From assembly GCF_040409805.1 (NCBI RefSeq), contig NZ_CP099572.1, forward strand, positions 248,001 to 312,000: 64,000 nucleotides of DNA, given 5' to 3'. The stretch comes from Polynucleobacter sp. MWH-UH23A. GTDB lineage: Bacteria; Pseudomonadota; Gammaproteobacteria; Burkholderiales; Burkholderiaceae. Of the stretch, positions 1 to 10,339 are shown one piece after another (within the stretch, counting starts at the first letter, position 1; the number at the start of each line of letters is the position of its first letter). The position numbers and the translations under genes were made by a program. Below the pieces are notes generated by a model, which was given only the letters and a program-made list of their open reading frames with translations, did not search any database and was not told the DNA's origin.

Positions 1-8
1 CCTTACTT

Positions 9-1361
9 GTGGGTACGCAAACTCATATTGTGGGACAAAAGAAGCGATGGCTAGTTTTGTCGCATGGCTTCAATATGGATGGCCGCGCATCCAGTCAAAC
101 GATTACCGACAAAATTCCCTATTTTTTAGAGGCTGGTGTAGAGCCAATCGTCTTTAGTGCCATAACTGGTATAAAAGATCAACGATTTCCGCATTATCAA
201 TTTTTGGCTTGGGGACCCGCCGCTTTTCGTTTTGACTTTCGTCATTGGATTGCCAACAAATATGGTCGCGGCCTCACATATAAGCTTCTCACCAGGACAG
301 TTTCCATTCTGCTAGCCCCGTTGATTGGTTTGGAAAAATTAATTTTGGGCTATTCGAGTCAGTGGTCATGGGCAATGCCTGCATTTATCCATGGCTTAGG
401 ATTAATTCGCGCGAATAAAGTAGATCTAATCTATTCAACTGGCGGGGCTTGGTCAGCTCATCTTGCGGGACTTTGGTTAAAGAAGTGCACGGGATTGCCT
501 TTGATTGTTGAGATCCACGATCCATTAGTCATTCGCAAAAGTCCTGATGATCAGGGGTTTGAGAAGCCCAAGAGTAGAGATGCACAATTTCGTCAACAAT
601 TAGAAAAGAGAATTTGCAAAGACTCTGACTTGGTTTGGTGGTTTACTGATGGCGCGTTGCATTACGCAAAGGTGCGAAATCCTAATCTAAATACAGCAAA
701 TAACGCACATGGGTTTATGGTACTTCCAGGTGCTGAGCCTCCAGGGGGTCTTACATCTAAACAAGTCCATGTCTACTCTAATTTCTTGAATTTATGTCAC
801 TTCGGTTCTTTGGCCAATGATCGTTCTCTATCAATTATTCTGAAGGCCTTGGTTCCACTCATTTCTAAATATCCTGAAGCCAAAGAGCTAATTCGTATTC
901 ATGCATATGGCGCTCTACTGGATTCTTTGACGACTGAGGCCATTAAAGCGTTTGGATTTGAAACGGTGCTACAGGCGCATGGTCGTTTAGAAAAAGATCC
1001 TCTTTCTGGAAAGTCTGGACGAGAGCGGGTGATTGAAAAAATGCAATCTGCTGATGTTTTGATCCTACTGCATGGAAATGATGAGTGGTGTGCCGAATAT
1101 ATTCCTTCAAAATTCTATGAATATTTATGGAGTGGCAGACCTATTTGGGGAATTACCCATAGAAATTCCCAGTTAGATAAGATGCTAGAGGATCAGTGCG
1201 CCTATCTTAGCCATGAAGGAGATGAAATGGGTATCGTAATGGCCCTCGAGAGAATTTGGCTTGATTGGCAATCTAAACAACTCATTGAGCCGAAGTGGGG
1301 TCCGATTGGTGTAGATCAGGCAGCATATAAAATACTTAATCAAATATATAAAAACACCTAG
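9..1361 (+). CDS. GT4-like glycosyltransferase (GT-B fold), possibly 5'-partial
   Basis: Probable cytoplasmic glycosyltransferase of surface-polysaccharide assembly. The N-terminal half has a GT-B-like start (WLVLSHGFNMDGRAS, residues 14-28) and a hydrophobic stretch near 95-115. The C-terminal third has the donor-site pattern of GT4 enzymes, YIPSKFYEYLWSGRPIWGI near residues 372-390. The open frame starts at a GTG 9 bases into the window and stays open to the window edge, so the true start may lie upstream. The next gene follows within 9 bp, suggesting one operon. Sugar specificity cannot be read from the sequence. Confidence 0.7.
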   Translation: MGTQTHIVGQKKRWLVLSHGFNMDGRASSQTITDKIPYFLEAGVEPIVFSAITGIKDQRFPHYQFLAWGPAAFRFDFRHWIANKYGRGLTYKLLTRTVSILLAPLIGLEKLILGYSSQWSWAMPAFIHGLGLIRANKVDLIYSTGGAWSAHLAGLWLKKCTGLPLIVEIHDPLVIRKSPDDQGFEKPKSRDAQFRQQLEKRICKDSDLVWWFTDGALHYAKVRNPNLNTANNAHGFMVLPGAEPPGGLTSKQVHVYSNFLNLCHFGSLANDRSLSIILKALVPLISKYPEAKELIRIHAYGALLDSLTTEAIKAFGFETVLQAHGRLEKDPLSGKSGRERVIEKMQSADVLILLHGNDEWCAEYIPSKFYEYLWSGRPIWGITHRNSQLDKMLEDQCAYLSHEGDEMGIVMALERIWLDWQSKQLIEPKWGPIGVDQAAYKILNQIYKNT

Positions 1362-1370
1362 GAACCCTCT

Positions 1371-2270
1371 TTGAAAGATATAGTTCTCTACTGCAAGTCT
1401 TATCGAAGAGATTTTCTTCGCTTAAAGCGCTTGCTGGAGTCGATTAATCAATTTAATCAAGATCAAATTTCGTTTTATATCTCTACGCCAGAAGATCAGT
1501 ACCAAGATTTACTTTCTGTACTTGGCGATAAATACTATTACTGGATATCTGATGAATCTATAGTATCTTCAAATCCAGTCGTACCCAAAAATATTGAGAA
1601 GACTCGATCTGGCGGTTTGTCGCAGCAGGCAATCAAATCAGAATTTTGGAGACTTGGTATCTCTGATAATTATGTTTGCTTGGACTCCGATTGCGTATTT
1701 ATAAAACCTTTTTTTCGATCTGATTTTTTGGCTCCCGATGGCAATCCTTATACCGTTATTTATCAAAATAAGGAATTCTTTCAGCTAGCAACTAATCGAA
1801 ACCATTCAAAAATCGTTCGTAATCTTGAGGCTGAAGGCAGCGCAGTAAAAACTCTCTTTGGTCGAAGCGGCCCGAATTACTATTGCCCGTGCCCACCGTT
1901 TATATGGTCAGGAAAGGTATGGAAATCTCTTGATGAGCAGTTTCTAAAACCAAGAGGCATAAACTTTTGGGATATATCGACCGAGAGCCATCCAGAGACT
2001 TTGTTATATCTAGAAGCTTTGCTAAATTATCAAGCAATTCCTTTGCATCCAATAGAGCAGTTATTTAGAATTTATTACTATGACTGGCAGTTTTTTTTAC
2101 TGCGCAGGTTAGGGGAAACCCCAAAAAAACTGGCTAGCAACTATTTGGGGCTGATATATCAATCTAATTGGGAGTCTGGAATGGATTACGGCATCCCAAA
2201 TAAGCCATTCTTGTCTAGGCTAAATAAAAGGGCTAAAAGTTTCTTGCGCTACCTACAGAGTTATATTTAA
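1371..2270 (+). CDS. DUF6492-like putative glycosyltransferase
   Basis: A 299-residue protein resembling DUF6492 proteins, which occur in polysaccharide loci and look like GT-A glycosyltransferases. Visible features are MKDIVLYCKSYRRDF at the N-terminus, a DSDCVF motif near residue 103 that fits a metal-binding DxD, and an aromatic-rich C-terminal half. It starts with TTG, 9 bp after the preceding gene; no in-frame ATG fits better because the conserved N-terminal strand begins directly at this codon. It lies between two other glycosyltransferase-type genes on the same strand. The family name is from memory; acceptor and donor are unknown. Confidence 0.6.
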   Translation: MKDIVLYCKSYRRDFLRLKRLLESINQFNQDQISFYISTPEDQYQDLLSVLGDKYYYWISDESIVSSNPVVPKNIEKTRSGGLSQQAIKSEFWRLGISDNYVCLDSDCVFIKPFFRSDFLAPDGNPYTVIYQNKEFFQLATNRNHSKIVRNLEAEGSAVKTLFGRSGPNYYCPCPPFIWSGKVWKSLDEQFLKPRGINFWDISTESHPETLLYLEALLNYQAIPLHPIEQLFRIYYYDWQFFLLRRLGETPKKLASNYLGLIYQSNWESGMDYGIPNKPFLSRLNKRAKSFLRYLQSYI

Positions 2271-2278
2271 TTAACCAT

Positions 2279-3010
2279 ATGACTGCTACCTCCCTACCTA
2301 TTCAAATCTTAGTAATTTCCCTAGAAAGATCGGTGGACCGTAGAGCTAAGGTTGAACAGGAAATGAAAAAAACCTCATTATCCTGGTCTTTTTTAAACGC
2401 AGTGGACGGTTCTGCGTTGAAAAATCCACCCATAGAATATAAGTCTCATAAGGTGCGATGGCTTCTTGGCCATGATTTAACGGCTAACGAAATAGGTTGC
2501 TACTTATCCCATAAAGAGGCATGGAAGCATTGTGTTGAGAAAAATATTCCGACACTTATCTTTGAGGATGATTTTGTGTTGATGCCAAATTTTCATATGG
2601 TAGTTTCTTACCTTCTGAACAATGAAAAATTAGATTTTGTTCGGCTACAAGGTTTGTATGAGGTTCCCTTCCGGGTTTTGGGTGAGATAGGTGGCTCAAG
2701 TATTGCTAAAAATTTAGGTGATGCCGTAGGTGCAACTGCATATTGGATTAAGCCTGAAATTGCTAAAAAGCTAATTGATGCTTCATCTGAAATTTTTGAG
2801 CCTGTCGATCATTTTTTGGAGCATCACCAAAAGCACGGTTTAAGTTTTTTGGCTATACGGCCATACCCTGTTGATATTACTAGAGCTAAGTCAACTATTG
2901 ATGACCGAAATGAGCGTCAGCCAATTAAGGGGCATAAAAAGCGTTTGCGATCATTCGCCAGGGCCATTGATCGTCTTGTGAGTCCGAGTCCTTGGTTCCC
3001 TAGGGGCTAA
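2279..3010 (+). CDS. Glycosyltransferase family 25 (LPS biosynthesis type)
   Basis: A 243-residue GT25-like enzyme, the family of LPS/LOS galactosyl- and glucosyltransferases. Family signatures are visible: ISLERSVDRR near residue 13 (the 'NLdrr.dR' start of the family), GCYLSHKEAWK near 83-93, and TLIFEDDF near 99-106 as the metal-binding acidic motif. Length fits the family (about 240-270). The ATG start is 8 bp after the upstream stop. It is the last gene of the left-hand glycosyltransferase run and meets the GT10-like gene head-on at 3010/3011 with no gap. Confidence 0.75.
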   Translation: MTATSLPIQILVISLERSVDRRAKVEQEMKKTSLSWSFLNAVDGSALKNPPIEYKSHKVRWLLGHDLTANEIGCYLSHKEAWKHCVEKNIPTLIFEDDFVLMPNFHMVVSYLLNNEKLDFVRLQGLYEVPFRVLGEIGGSSIAKNLGDAVGATAYWIKPEIAKKLIDASSEIFEPVDHFLEHHQKHGLSFLAIRPYPVDITRAKSTIDDRNERQPIKGHKKRLRSFARAIDRLVSPSPWFPRG

Positions 3011-3970
3011 TTAACTTAGTACTTGATCAATTAAATCTTTGATAAATATCTTTAATTGATCTAATGAAGGTTTTTTGAGTAAAAGTGTTTCATTGGCGTA
3101 TGCACTCAGCAATTTTTGGGAATGCAAAATTTCATTTAGCCCAGCGAAATTATTGTAAGACATCGGTGCAAGATTAATGAAGGCATTTGGGTTGAAGTCT
3201 GCTTTCACATTTTCGTCTGCCCAAGTGATTGGTAGGCAGCCAGCCATAAATGCCTCAGGAATTTTTTCTGTGTAATACCCTGGATACATACCATTTTCAG
3301 GGCATAAATTAAATGCAACTCTTTTCAGCTCGTCGTATTTTACGATGCCGCTTTCTAAGTGATTTTTTATCTTTGAATCAAAAGTGCGCCCATATTGAAT
3401 TACCTCAATGTGTTTTTTGACAATATTTAGTAGCGTCTGCCGTGGTTCCCTGAGGTGGGAGGCAAAGATTGCGGCCTTTTGAGGCCTCGCTAAAAAATCA
3501 TTTCCTAGTGGCTGCAAAAGCCTTTCAAGGCTCAGTAGACATCCATAGCGCGGATTTAAATTTCCGGTTACACCTTCATGAGACCAATCTACCATTTCCA
3601 TCCAGTAGGGCATTCGAAAATGATTGGATGCTATTACCCCAAGATCAAAAGAGATTGCAAAGTCACACTTTTGAAAATCATGTCTCACATTCTCCCCTGT
3701 AATCAGAAGCGTAGGCGGGCCCTGATGTTTCCTGTTCTGATGATTTGCGCCATTTTTGGATTTCGAAATAGCCGACCTAAATGGCTTTGGAACCCAATTA
3801 AAGCGTTTCTTTTCTTCTAAAAATGGGCCCACTATCAACAAGCTGCAATTGTTTAGGTTTGTCCAAACTGGTTCATACCCTAAACTTCTAAGGATTGCTG
3901 GAAACAGTGAAGTCTGGAAGTCTTTTGCAACACCTTGGGCGGCAAGTTTGAAGGGTTTGAGCTTAGGCAT
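3011..3970 (-). CDS. GT10-like alpha-1,3/4-fucosyltransferase
   Basis: A 319-residue protein whose C-terminal half carries the GT10 donor-binding signature: [20 protein letters not shown] near residues 221-240, followed by [13 protein letters not shown], matching the family pattern F.ic.EN....gYvTEKi..a...G.iPi.wG. Bacterial GT10 enzymes transfer L-fucose from GDP-fucose to N-acetylglucosamine or glucose in surface glycans. It is the only leftward gene in the first 8.5 kb and is divergent from rfbB, with start codons 37 bp apart. GDP-fucose genes (gmd, fcl) lie about 43 kb away at 46.4-48.5 kb. Exact linkage is unknown. Confidence 0.72.
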   Translation of the reverse strand: MPKLKPFKLAAQGVAKDFQTSLFPAILRSLGYEPVWTNLNNCSLLIVGPFLEEKKRFNWVPKPFRSAISKSKNGANHQNRKHQGPPTLLITGENVRHDFQKCDFAISFDLGVIASNHFRMPYWMEMVDWSHEGVTGNLNPRYGCLLSLERLLQPLGNDFLARPQKAAIFASHLREPRQTLLNIVKKHIEVIQYGRTFDSKIKNHLESGIVKYDELKRVAFNLCPENGMYPGYYTEKIPEAFMAGCLPITWADENVKADFNPNAFINLAPMSYNNFAGLNEILHSQKLLSAYANETLLLKKPSLDQLKIFIKDLIDQVLS

Positions 3971-4006
3971 GAATTACATGATAATCCCACTAAAGGGATG
4001 GTGAAT

Positions 4007-5068
4007 ATGATTTTGGTAACCGGTGGTGCTGGATTTATTGGCGGTAATTTTGTGCTCAACTGGCTATCAGATGCCAACGCAGAGGGTATTATCAACCTTG
4101 ATAAGCTTACTTATGCTGGTAATTTAGCAACATTAGCTTCTTTAAAGCATGATTCACGGCATCAATTCATTTGTGGCGATATTGGTGACGGGGATCTGGT
4201 TTTAAGCTTACTAAAAAAGCATCGTCCACGAGCAATCATTAATTTTGCAGCAGAAAGCCATGTAGACCGATCCATTCATGGCCCTTCAGAATTTATCCAA
4301 ACTAATATTGTTGGTACCTTTAATTTATTAGACTGTGCTCGTGAATATTGGAGCTCTCTTCAAGAGGAGCAAAAAGAGCAGTTTCGTTTTCATCATGTCT
4401 CGACAGATGAGGTCTATGGTTCCCTATCTTCCTCGGATCCTGCATTTAAAGAGACCAATCCGTATGAGCCAAATAGCCCATACTCAGCATCTAAGGCTGC
4501 TTCGGATCATCTGGTGCGGGCTTGGTTTCATACCTATGGTCTTCCGGTAGTCACAACCAATTGCTCAAATAATTATGGCCCTTATCATTTTCCGGAAAAA
4601 TTAATTCCCTTGGTTATTCTAAATGCCATAAATGGTAAGTCGTTGCCAATTTATGGTGATGGACAGCAGATTCGTGATTGGTTGTATGTTGGCGATCATT
4701 GTTCGGCTATTCGTGAAGTATTGGCTCGTGGACGCTTAGGGGAGACTTATAACATCGGCGGCTGGAATGAGAAGGCGAATATCGATGTGGTTAAAACTAT
4801 CTGTAATATTCTTGATGAGCTTAAACCCCGTGCTGATAAAAAATCTTATGCAGATCAGATCACTTTTGTCAAAGATCGACCTGGTCACGATCGACGCTAT
4901 GCTATTGATGCTAGCAAGATTGAAAATGAGTTGGGGTGGCGTCCTGCAGAAACTTTTGAGACTGGTATTCGTAAGACAGTTGAATGGTATTTGAATAACT
5001 CAGAATGGGTTGAAGGAGTAACTACCGGCTCATATCGTGACTGGCTCGATAAGCAGTACCGTAACTAA
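4007..5068 (+). CDS. rfbB: dTDP-glucose 4,6-dehydratase
   Basis: Converts dTDP-D-glucose to dTDP-4-keto-6-deoxy-D-glucose, the second step of dTDP-L-rhamnose synthesis. The Rossmann motif [14 protein letters not shown] opens the protein; the catalytic STDEVYGS is near residue 132 and YSASK near 163. The ATG at 4007 gives the usual start MILVTGG and 353 residues, and an AGGG at 3994-3997 sits about 9 bp upstream. An ATG at 3998 and longer in-frame starts to 3935 are less likely because they would overlap the divergent gene's start. First gene of rfbBDAC. Confidence 0.95.
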   Translation: MILVTGGAGFIGGNFVLNWLSDANAEGIINLDKLTYAGNLATLASLKHDSRHQFICGDIGDGDLVLSLLKKHRPRAIINFAAESHVDRSIHGPSEFIQTNIVGTFNLLDCAREYWSSLQEEQKEQFRFHHVSTDEVYGSLSSSDPAFKETNPYEPNSPYSASKAASDHLVRAWFHTYGLPVVTTNCSNNYGPYHFPEKLIPLVILNAINGKSLPIYGDGQQIRDWLYVGDHCSAIREVLARGRLGETYNIGGWNEKANIDVVKTICNILDELKPRADKKSYADQITFVKDRPGHDRRYAIDASKIENELGWRPAETFETGIRKTVEWYLNNSEWVEGVTTGSYRDWLDKQYRN

Positions 5069-5081
5069 TCACTATTAACTA

Positions 5082-6023
5082 ATGAATATTCTGGTTTTTG
5101 GTAAAGATGGTCAGTTGGGTAAGGCTTTCCTGGAGCAATTTCAGAATTCTTTGGGTCGATCAGAAAATAATTTCATGTTTGTTGGACGCTCTGAATGTGA
5201 TTTGAGTGATGCCAGCCAAATTACTAAAGTACTAAATTCTTTTGAGCCAAATTTAATTATTAACGCTGCTGCTTATACTGCAGTAGATAAAGCTGAAACA
5301 GAAGTTGATTTAGCCTTTGCAATTAATGCATCTGCCCCTGAAATCATGGCTAAGTATGCTGCACAGCATGGTTCTACATTGCTTCATTTTTCAACGGATT
5401 ATGTATTCGATGGTTCAAAACAAGATGCATATTTAGAATTGGATATCACTAATCCGCTCGGCGTTTATGGGAAGTCAAAAGAAGCGGGTGAGCAAGCAAT
5501 CATTAAAGCTTTTGCTAAAAGTAAAGCGGGTCAATATGCCATTCTGAGGACTAGCTGGGTATATGGCGACGGCAGCAACTTCATCAGAACGATATTACGA
5601 TTGGCAAAAGATCGGTCAGCTTTACGAGTCATTAGCGACCAGTATGGCGTTCCCACAAGCGCATCATGGTTGGCAGACGTAGCTATGCATTTGGTTCTGG
5701 ATGGAAGTAACCAAAGAAAATTTAATTCTGGTGTTTATCATGCCGTCCCACAAGGAGAGACTAATTGGTATGGTCTAGCATGTCTGGCAACTCAAGTGGC
5801 AAAAGATGCTGGACTGCCTTTACAAGTAGATCTGGACAGCATTACTCCGATTCCGGCCTCAGAGTACCCCCTGCCTGCTCCAAGGCCAATGAATTCTCGT
5901 CTATCTAGAGTAAAGCTTCAAACTGAGCTAGAGCGCCTGGGTCTTATGTCAAAATTACCCCATTGGTATCAACCGTGGGATGAGCAAGTAATTGCATACG
6001 TCAAAAATTTATCGTGTATTTGA
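5082..6023 (+). CDS. rfbD: dTDP-4-dehydrorhamnose reductase
   Basis: NADPH-dependent reductase for the last step of dTDP-L-rhamnose synthesis. The sequence shows the RfbD-type nucleotide-binding start ILVFGKDGQLGKAF, the DYVFDG motif near residue 107, YGKSK near 130 with the catalytic Tyr and Lys, and PRPMNSRLS near 280, all typical of the family. At 313 residues it is slightly longer than the usual 290-300. Its ATG is 13 bp after rfbB, in the same operon. Confidence 0.95.
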   Translation: MNILVFGKDGQLGKAFLEQFQNSLGRSENNFMFVGRSECDLSDASQITKVLNSFEPNLIINAAAYTAVDKAETEVDLAFAINASAPEIMAKYAAQHGSTLLHFSTDYVFDGSKQDAYLELDITNPLGVYGKSKEAGEQAIIKAFAKSKAGQYAILRTSWVYGDGSNFIRTILRLAKDRSALRVISDQYGVPTSASWLADVAMHLVLDGSNQRKFNSGVYHAVPQGETNWYGLACLATQVAKDAGLPLQVDLDSITPIPASEYPLPAPRPMNSRLSRVKLQTELERLGLMSKLPHWYQPWDEQVIAYVKNLSCI

Positions 6024-6056
6024 CGTTTTGCTTTATTCCAGTCTATGAGGGTAAAA

Positions 6057-6995
6057 ATGGCTACTAGCCTTTTAAAAAATCGCAAAGGCATCATTTTGGC
6101 TGGAGGCTCTGGGACTCGCCTATACCCCGTCACCCAAGCCGTTTCTAAGCAGCTCATGCCTGTCTACGACAAGCCAATGGTGTATTACCCATTAACCACA
6201 CTTATGCTTGCAGGCATTCGTGAGATCTTGCTAATCTCTACGCCGCATGACACACCAAGATTTACAGAGTTACTCGGTGATGGCTCTCAGTGGGGCCTCA
6301 ATATCCAATATTGCGTTCAACCCTCTCCAGATGGTTTGGCGCAAGCATTTATTCTAGGGAAGAGCTTTGTTGGGAATAATCCCAGCGCTTTAGTTCTGGG
6401 AGATAATATTTTTCATGGGCATGAGCTGGTAGGAAACTTAGCAAGTGCTGACCAGCGTCAGCACGGGGCAACAGTCTTCGCATATCACGTTACGGACCCT
6501 GAGCGTTATGGTGTAGTTGAGTTTGATCAACATTACAAGGCTAAATCCATTGAAGAGAAGCCTGCTAAACCTAAAAGTAATTATGCTGTTACCGGCTTGT
6601 ATTTTTACGATAATCAGGTTTGCGACATTGCTGCCTCGATTATGCCAAGTGCACGTGGCGAGCTAGAAATTACGGATGTCAATCGTGCATATCTTACAAA
6701 GGACCAGCTCAGTGTAGAAATCATGGGTCGTGGATTTGCCTGGCTAGATACCGGCACTCACGATTCCCTACTGGATGCAGCAGGTTTTATAGCTACCCTG
6801 CAAAAACGCCAAGGTCTTATGGTTGCTTGCCCTGAAGAGATTGCATTCCGTCAGGGCTGGATTGATGCAGAAGCCGTTCATAAAGTGGCAACCCAGCTGA
6901 GTAAAAATAGTTATGGTCAGTATTTGGTCAAAATTTTGAATGAGATGAGAAGTGGTGCTCAGCCTATTTCTCTATTGCAAAAGAGGGCTAATTAA
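6057..6995 (+). CDS. rfbA: Glucose-1-phosphate thymidylyltransferase
   Basis: Catalyses dTTP plus glucose-1-phosphate to dTDP-glucose, the first step of the rhamnose pathway. The nucleotidyltransferase signature [14 protein letters not shown] and the following [15 protein letters not shown] are intact near the N-terminus, and [20 protein letters not shown] near residue 165 is typical. Two in-frame ATGs exist (6045 and 6057); the second has a GAGGG at 6047-6051 at suitable spacing, so I prefer it (312 residues). The stop overlaps the rfbC start by one base. Confidence 0.94.
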   Translation: MATSLLKNRKGIILAGGSGTRLYPVTQAVSKQLMPVYDKPMVYYPLTTLMLAGIREILLISTPHDTPRFTELLGDGSQWGLNIQYCVQPSPDGLAQAFILGKSFVGNNPSALVLGDNIFHGHELVGNLASADQRQHGATVFAYHVTDPERYGVVEFDQHYKAKSIEEKPAKPKSNYAVTGLYFYDNQVCDIAASIMPSARGELEITDVNRAYLTKDQLSVEIMGRGFAWLDTGTHDSLLDAAGFIATLQKRQGLMVACPEEIAFRQGWIDAEAVHKVATQLSKNSYGQYLVKILNEMRSGAQPISLLQKRAN

Positions 6996-7573
6996 TGCCC
7001 CATTCAAAGCCACATCCCAAAATTTTAGTAACACCTACCGCAATACCGGATGTTTTGGTAATCGAGCCAAAAGTCTTTGGTGATGAGCGTGGTTGGTTTA
7101 CAGAATCATTTAATGCGCAAGACTTTTCTGATGCAACTGGCTTGAATATAGCTTTTGTTCAAGATAACCATTCATTTTCTCGTCAATCGACTTTGCGGGG
7201 AATGCACTATCAGTTAGAAAAGACACAAGGTAAGTTGGTGAGAGTAGTTTCTGGCGCTGTTTATGATGTGGCTGTAGATCTTAGAAAAAGTTCTCCCAGC
7301 TTTGGGAAGTGGGTTGGAGTAGAGCTGAGCGCAGACAATCACAAGCAACTCTGGATACCAGAAGGTTTGGCTCACGGGTTTTTAGTGCTTTCACCAACAG
7401 CCGAGTTCTTATATAAAACCACTGATTACTATCACCCTCAAAGCGAGGTCTGCTTGGCTTGGGATGATCCGGTAGTTGGAATTCAATGGCCTTTAGGATC
7501 AGGGGCCCAGCCGACTTTGAATGCTAAGGATGCTGCGGGCCTTTCTTGGGAAAAGGCCCCAAAGTTTGAATGA
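6995..7573 (+). CDS. rfbC: dTDP-4-dehydrorhamnose 3,5-epimerase
   Basis: Cupin-fold epimerase acting between RfbB and RfbD to form dTDP-4-keto-L-rhamnose. Family motifs are present: GDERGWFTESFN near residue 30, QDNHSFSRQSTLRGMHYQ near 53-70, which includes the catalytic His region, and IPEGLAHGFLVLS near 125. Length is 192 residues (family about 180-190). The start overlaps the rfbA stop by one base and the end overlaps the waaC start by four bases (ATGA), indicating translational coupling across rfbA-rfbC-waaC. Confidence 0.95.
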   Translation: MPHSKPHPKILVTPTAIPDVLVIEPKVFGDERGWFTESFNAQDFSDATGLNIAFVQDNHSFSRQSTLRGMHYQLEKTQGKLVRVVSGAVYDVAVDLRKSSPSFGKWVGVELSADNHKQLWIPEGLAHGFLVLSPTAEFLYKTTDYYHPQSEVCLAWDDPVVGIQWPLGSGAQPTLNAKDAAGLSWEKAPKFE

Positions 7574-8616
7574 ATAACTCAAGCGCTAGCCCAAAAATAC
7601 TCTTGGTAAAACTATCTTCTTTGGGGGATGTGCTTCATAACCTTCCAATAGTTTGGGATATACGTTCACGTATACCTGATGCTCAAATTGATTGGGTTGT
7701 TGAAGAAGCATATGTCAATTTGCTCACCCCTCTCCTCACTAAAGATGGTTTTCGAGGAATTGATCGCATTATTCCATTTGGTTTGCGTCGTTGGAAAAAA
7801 TCACTTCTAAGTGCTAATTCATGGAGAGAGTTTTTTGCCTTTAAAAATGAACTTCAAGCTGTAAGTTATGACATTATTATTGAAACCCAGGGTCTGCTGA
7901 AGTCTGCTCTTGTTTGCGCTTTTGCTAAAAAGAACTCTGGTGCTGTAGTTTCTGGATTGGCTAATGCCACAGAGTACTCAGGGTATGAGCCAATCGCACG
8001 AGCTTTTTATAATAAGTCTGCTCAAGTCCCGTTTCAGTGTCATGCTGTAGATCGGGCTCGATATGTCACCTGTTCAGCTCTAGATTGGCCTCTCATTGGG
8101 AGAGGTCAGCAGGTCCAGTTTTATCCTGCTGGCTTTGAAGGTTCCTTTGGAAATATCCATATTGCAGGACTGAAGCATCCATACATTTTGTTTTTTCATT
8201 CAACTGCTCGAGAGGCTAAGCGTTGGGTTAATGCTCATTGGGTTGAATTGGGAATCGAGCTCTCAAAATTGGGATATCAAGTTGTTCTCCCATGGGGAAA
8301 TACTTCTGAGCAAACGATCAGTAATGCGCTTGCTTCTCAAATTCCAAATTCATTAGTGCCGAATGCATTTTCTATTGAAGAAGCTTTTTCAGTTATCGCA
8401 AATTCAAGTTTAGTGGTTGGTGTTGATACGGGCTTAACCCATTTGGCCGCGGTATTGAATAAACCTACTGTTGAAATTTATTGCGATTCGCCTCGTTGGA
8501 AAACAGAAGGATATTGGTCCAATAAGATTAGGAATATAGGCGATATGCAAAAACCGCCAGAAGTCAAAGAAGCTCTCGATGCTTCTTTAGGGCTACTCAA
8601 CGCAGCAAAGAATTAA
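7570..8616 (+). CDS. waaC: LPS heptosyltransferase I (GT9)
   Basis: Adds the first L-glycero-D-manno-heptose to Kdo2-lipid A from ADP-heptose, on the cytoplasmic side of the inner membrane. The N-terminal VKLSSLGDVLHNLP and the C-terminal GVDTGLTHLAAVLNKPTV are hallmarks of GT9 heptosyltransferases. Its 348 residues are normal for WaaC-type enzymes (about 320-350). The start overlaps the rfbC stop by 4 bp. The 3' end overlaps the convergent TolC-type gene by 20 bp. Confidence 0.9.
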   Translation: MNNSSASPKILLVKLSSLGDVLHNLPIVWDIRSRIPDAQIDWVVEEAYVNLLTPLLTKDGFRGIDRIIPFGLRRWKKSLLSANSWREFFAFKNELQAVSYDIIIETQGLLKSALVCAFAKKNSGAVVSGLANATEYSGYEPIARAFYNKSAQVPFQCHAVDRARYVTCSALDWPLIGRGQQVQFYPAGFEGSFGNIHIAGLKHPYILFFHSTAREAKRWVNAHWVELGIELSKLGYQVVLPWGNTSEQTISNALASQIPNSLVPNAFSIEEAFSVIANSSLVVGVDTGLTHLAAVLNKPTVEIYCDSPRWKTEGYWSNKIRNIGDMQKPPEVKEALDASLGLLNAAKN

Positions 8617-10234
8617 TCGCAATTAAATCTTCGTCAGTTAAGGCCGCTGCGTGAGCCTTCAATCTGATGGCATTCAGAATGGTGTTGTATCGAGCCTGCT
8701 GCAATTGCGAGCGAGTGGTAATTAAAGTATCTAAGGCAATCAAGACATCAATATTAATTAAGGTTCCCACCTGAAAGCCTAACTTGCTAGATTCCAGCGC
8801 AGAGCTTGATGAACGCTCAGCCGCCTCAAATGCTTTTACGCTCGCTAAGCCACCATAAAAACCGGTAAATGCCGTGCGGGTATTTTGTGCGGCAGTGCGG
8901 CGTGCATTGTCGTAATTCGCTTTGGCAGCATCTACCAAAGCAGCGTTTTGTCGGATAACAGCGCTATTGAATCCACCAGATACCAAAGGAATATTCATCT
9001 GTAGGGCAACAGTATTGTTGTACACATTGGTGTTCGCAGGTGTGTAGCTATTGGGCGTGCCATTAGAAGTGTTATAGCCCGCCGTTCCAACCAAATTGAT
9101 GGATGGGTAATTCAACGCCTGAGATGCGCGATAGGTGCTCTCAGCCAAGCTAACCGAAAGTTGGTTAGCCAGTACGTTAAAGTTTGCGCTTTCTGCTTGA
9201 TTAATCCAGTCTTCTAAGGTTTGTCCTGGAGGCAATTGCGGGTTCACGCTTTCCGCAATAGGGTTTCCTTTGGAGTCTTTGCTCTTCGAGCGCGGATCTT
9301 TAAGAACACCATCAATTTTTGCTTCTTTAACAAGGGGGCGTAATGGTCCAACAGGATGACCAACAAGTTGCTCTAGGGCGCCTTTTTTCACTACGAGATC
9401 TGCTTGAGCGGCGATCTCTTGGGAGTTGGCTAGGTCAAGCGCGGCTTGAGCAGTATTCACATCCACAATCGTAGCTAGGCCAGCATCAAATTTAGCCTGT
9501 GCAGCATCTAACTGTTGCTTGATAAGACCTTTTTTATTGCGATATAGCTCGACATTATCTTGGCTGGTGAGCGCATCAAAATAAGCTTGAGATACCCGAA
9601 TGATAAGGTCTTGCTGCGCTAAGTAAAAGCGCATATCAGCAATTTTGGTATTGAGGTCACCTTGCTTAAATGCTTCTAGCGCACCCAAATTAAAAACTGG
9701 TTGGGTGAGAGTAACCGTATAGTTCTTTTGATCGAAGACGCGCGAATTACCTGGACCAGCTGAGACTACAGTTTGACCCACGCCATGCTGGTAATAGCGT
9801 GTCCCACCAGGTGTGGCATTGGCTTGTGGTAAGAGCAAAGAAAGGCCTTGCCAGTAGAGTTCTTTGCTCGCTTGGTAATTAAACCGCGCAGCATTCAATA
9901 CGGGGTCGCTAAATGCTGCGTCTTGGTATAGCTGAATCAAGTCGCTAAATTGCCCCTTCTGCGCATTTAGGGTATTGTCATTCACGCTCGATGGGGCAGC
10001 GCTCGTAGGTAATGCTGGCTTGCTTGGTGGAGGTGCAATCTGTGGCGGTTGCTCTAAACCAATTAATGATGAAGTGCTGACCGGCATCGGAAGAGCCGGC
10101 TTTGCTGCGGCATTAGGGCTTTGCGCTAGGGCTAATGGCTGCCATGAGCTAAGGCCGAGTGCCTGCCCCAGTATGAGACCGAGTACGGTCAGTCTAGAGG
10201 GGCGAAAGCGGCTTGGAGTCATTAAATTCATCAA
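8597..10234 (-). CDS. TolC-family outer-membrane efflux protein
   Basis: Outer-membrane channel of the TolC family, partner of type I secretion or RND efflux systems. The 545-residue protein starts with a signal peptide (MMNLMTPSRF..., hydrophobic core, AxA-type cleavage near SWQPLALA) followed by a Pro/Ala-rich linker to about residue 85. Two repeats of the outer-membrane efflux fold follow, with the long Ala/Gln-rich helices typical of TolC (for example QAYFDALTSQDNVELYRNK near 215-235). No partner pump is encoded nearby, so its function cannot be assigned from context. It converges on waaC with a 20-bp overlap. Confidence 0.85.
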   Translation of the reverse strand: MMNLMTPSRFRPSRLTVLGLILGQALGLSSWQPLALAQSPNAAAKPALPMPVSTSSLIGLEQPPQIAPPPSKPALPTSAAPSSVNDNTLNAQKGQFSDLIQLYQDAAFSDPVLNAARFNYQASKELYWQGLSLLLPQANATPGGTRYYQHGVGQTVVSAGPGNSRVFDQKNYTVTLTQPVFNLGALEAFKQGDLNTKIADMRFYLAQQDLIIRVSQAYFDALTSQDNVELYRNKKGLIKQQLDAAQAKFDAGLATIVDVNTAQAALDLANSQEIAAQADLVVKKGALEQLVGHPVGPLRPLVKEAKIDGVLKDPRSKSKDSKGNPIAESVNPQLPPGQTLEDWINQAESANFNVLANQLSVSLAESTYRASQALNYPSINLVGTAGYNTSNGTPNSYTPANTNVYNNTVALQMNIPLVSGGFNSAVIRQNAALVDAAKANYDNARRTAAQNTRTAFTGFYGGLASVKAFEAAERSSSSALESSKLGFQVGTLINIDVLIALDTLITTRSQLQQARYNTILNAIRLKAHAAALTDEDLIAINSLLR

Positions 10235-10339
10235 TTCTAAAAGTGCATGAAGTTTAAGGCTAAATGACCATGAGCGGTAATTTGAGCTTTATTTTGCCAA
10301 ATAAGTGTTTTGCTTTGACAACCCTATAAAATTTGCCCC

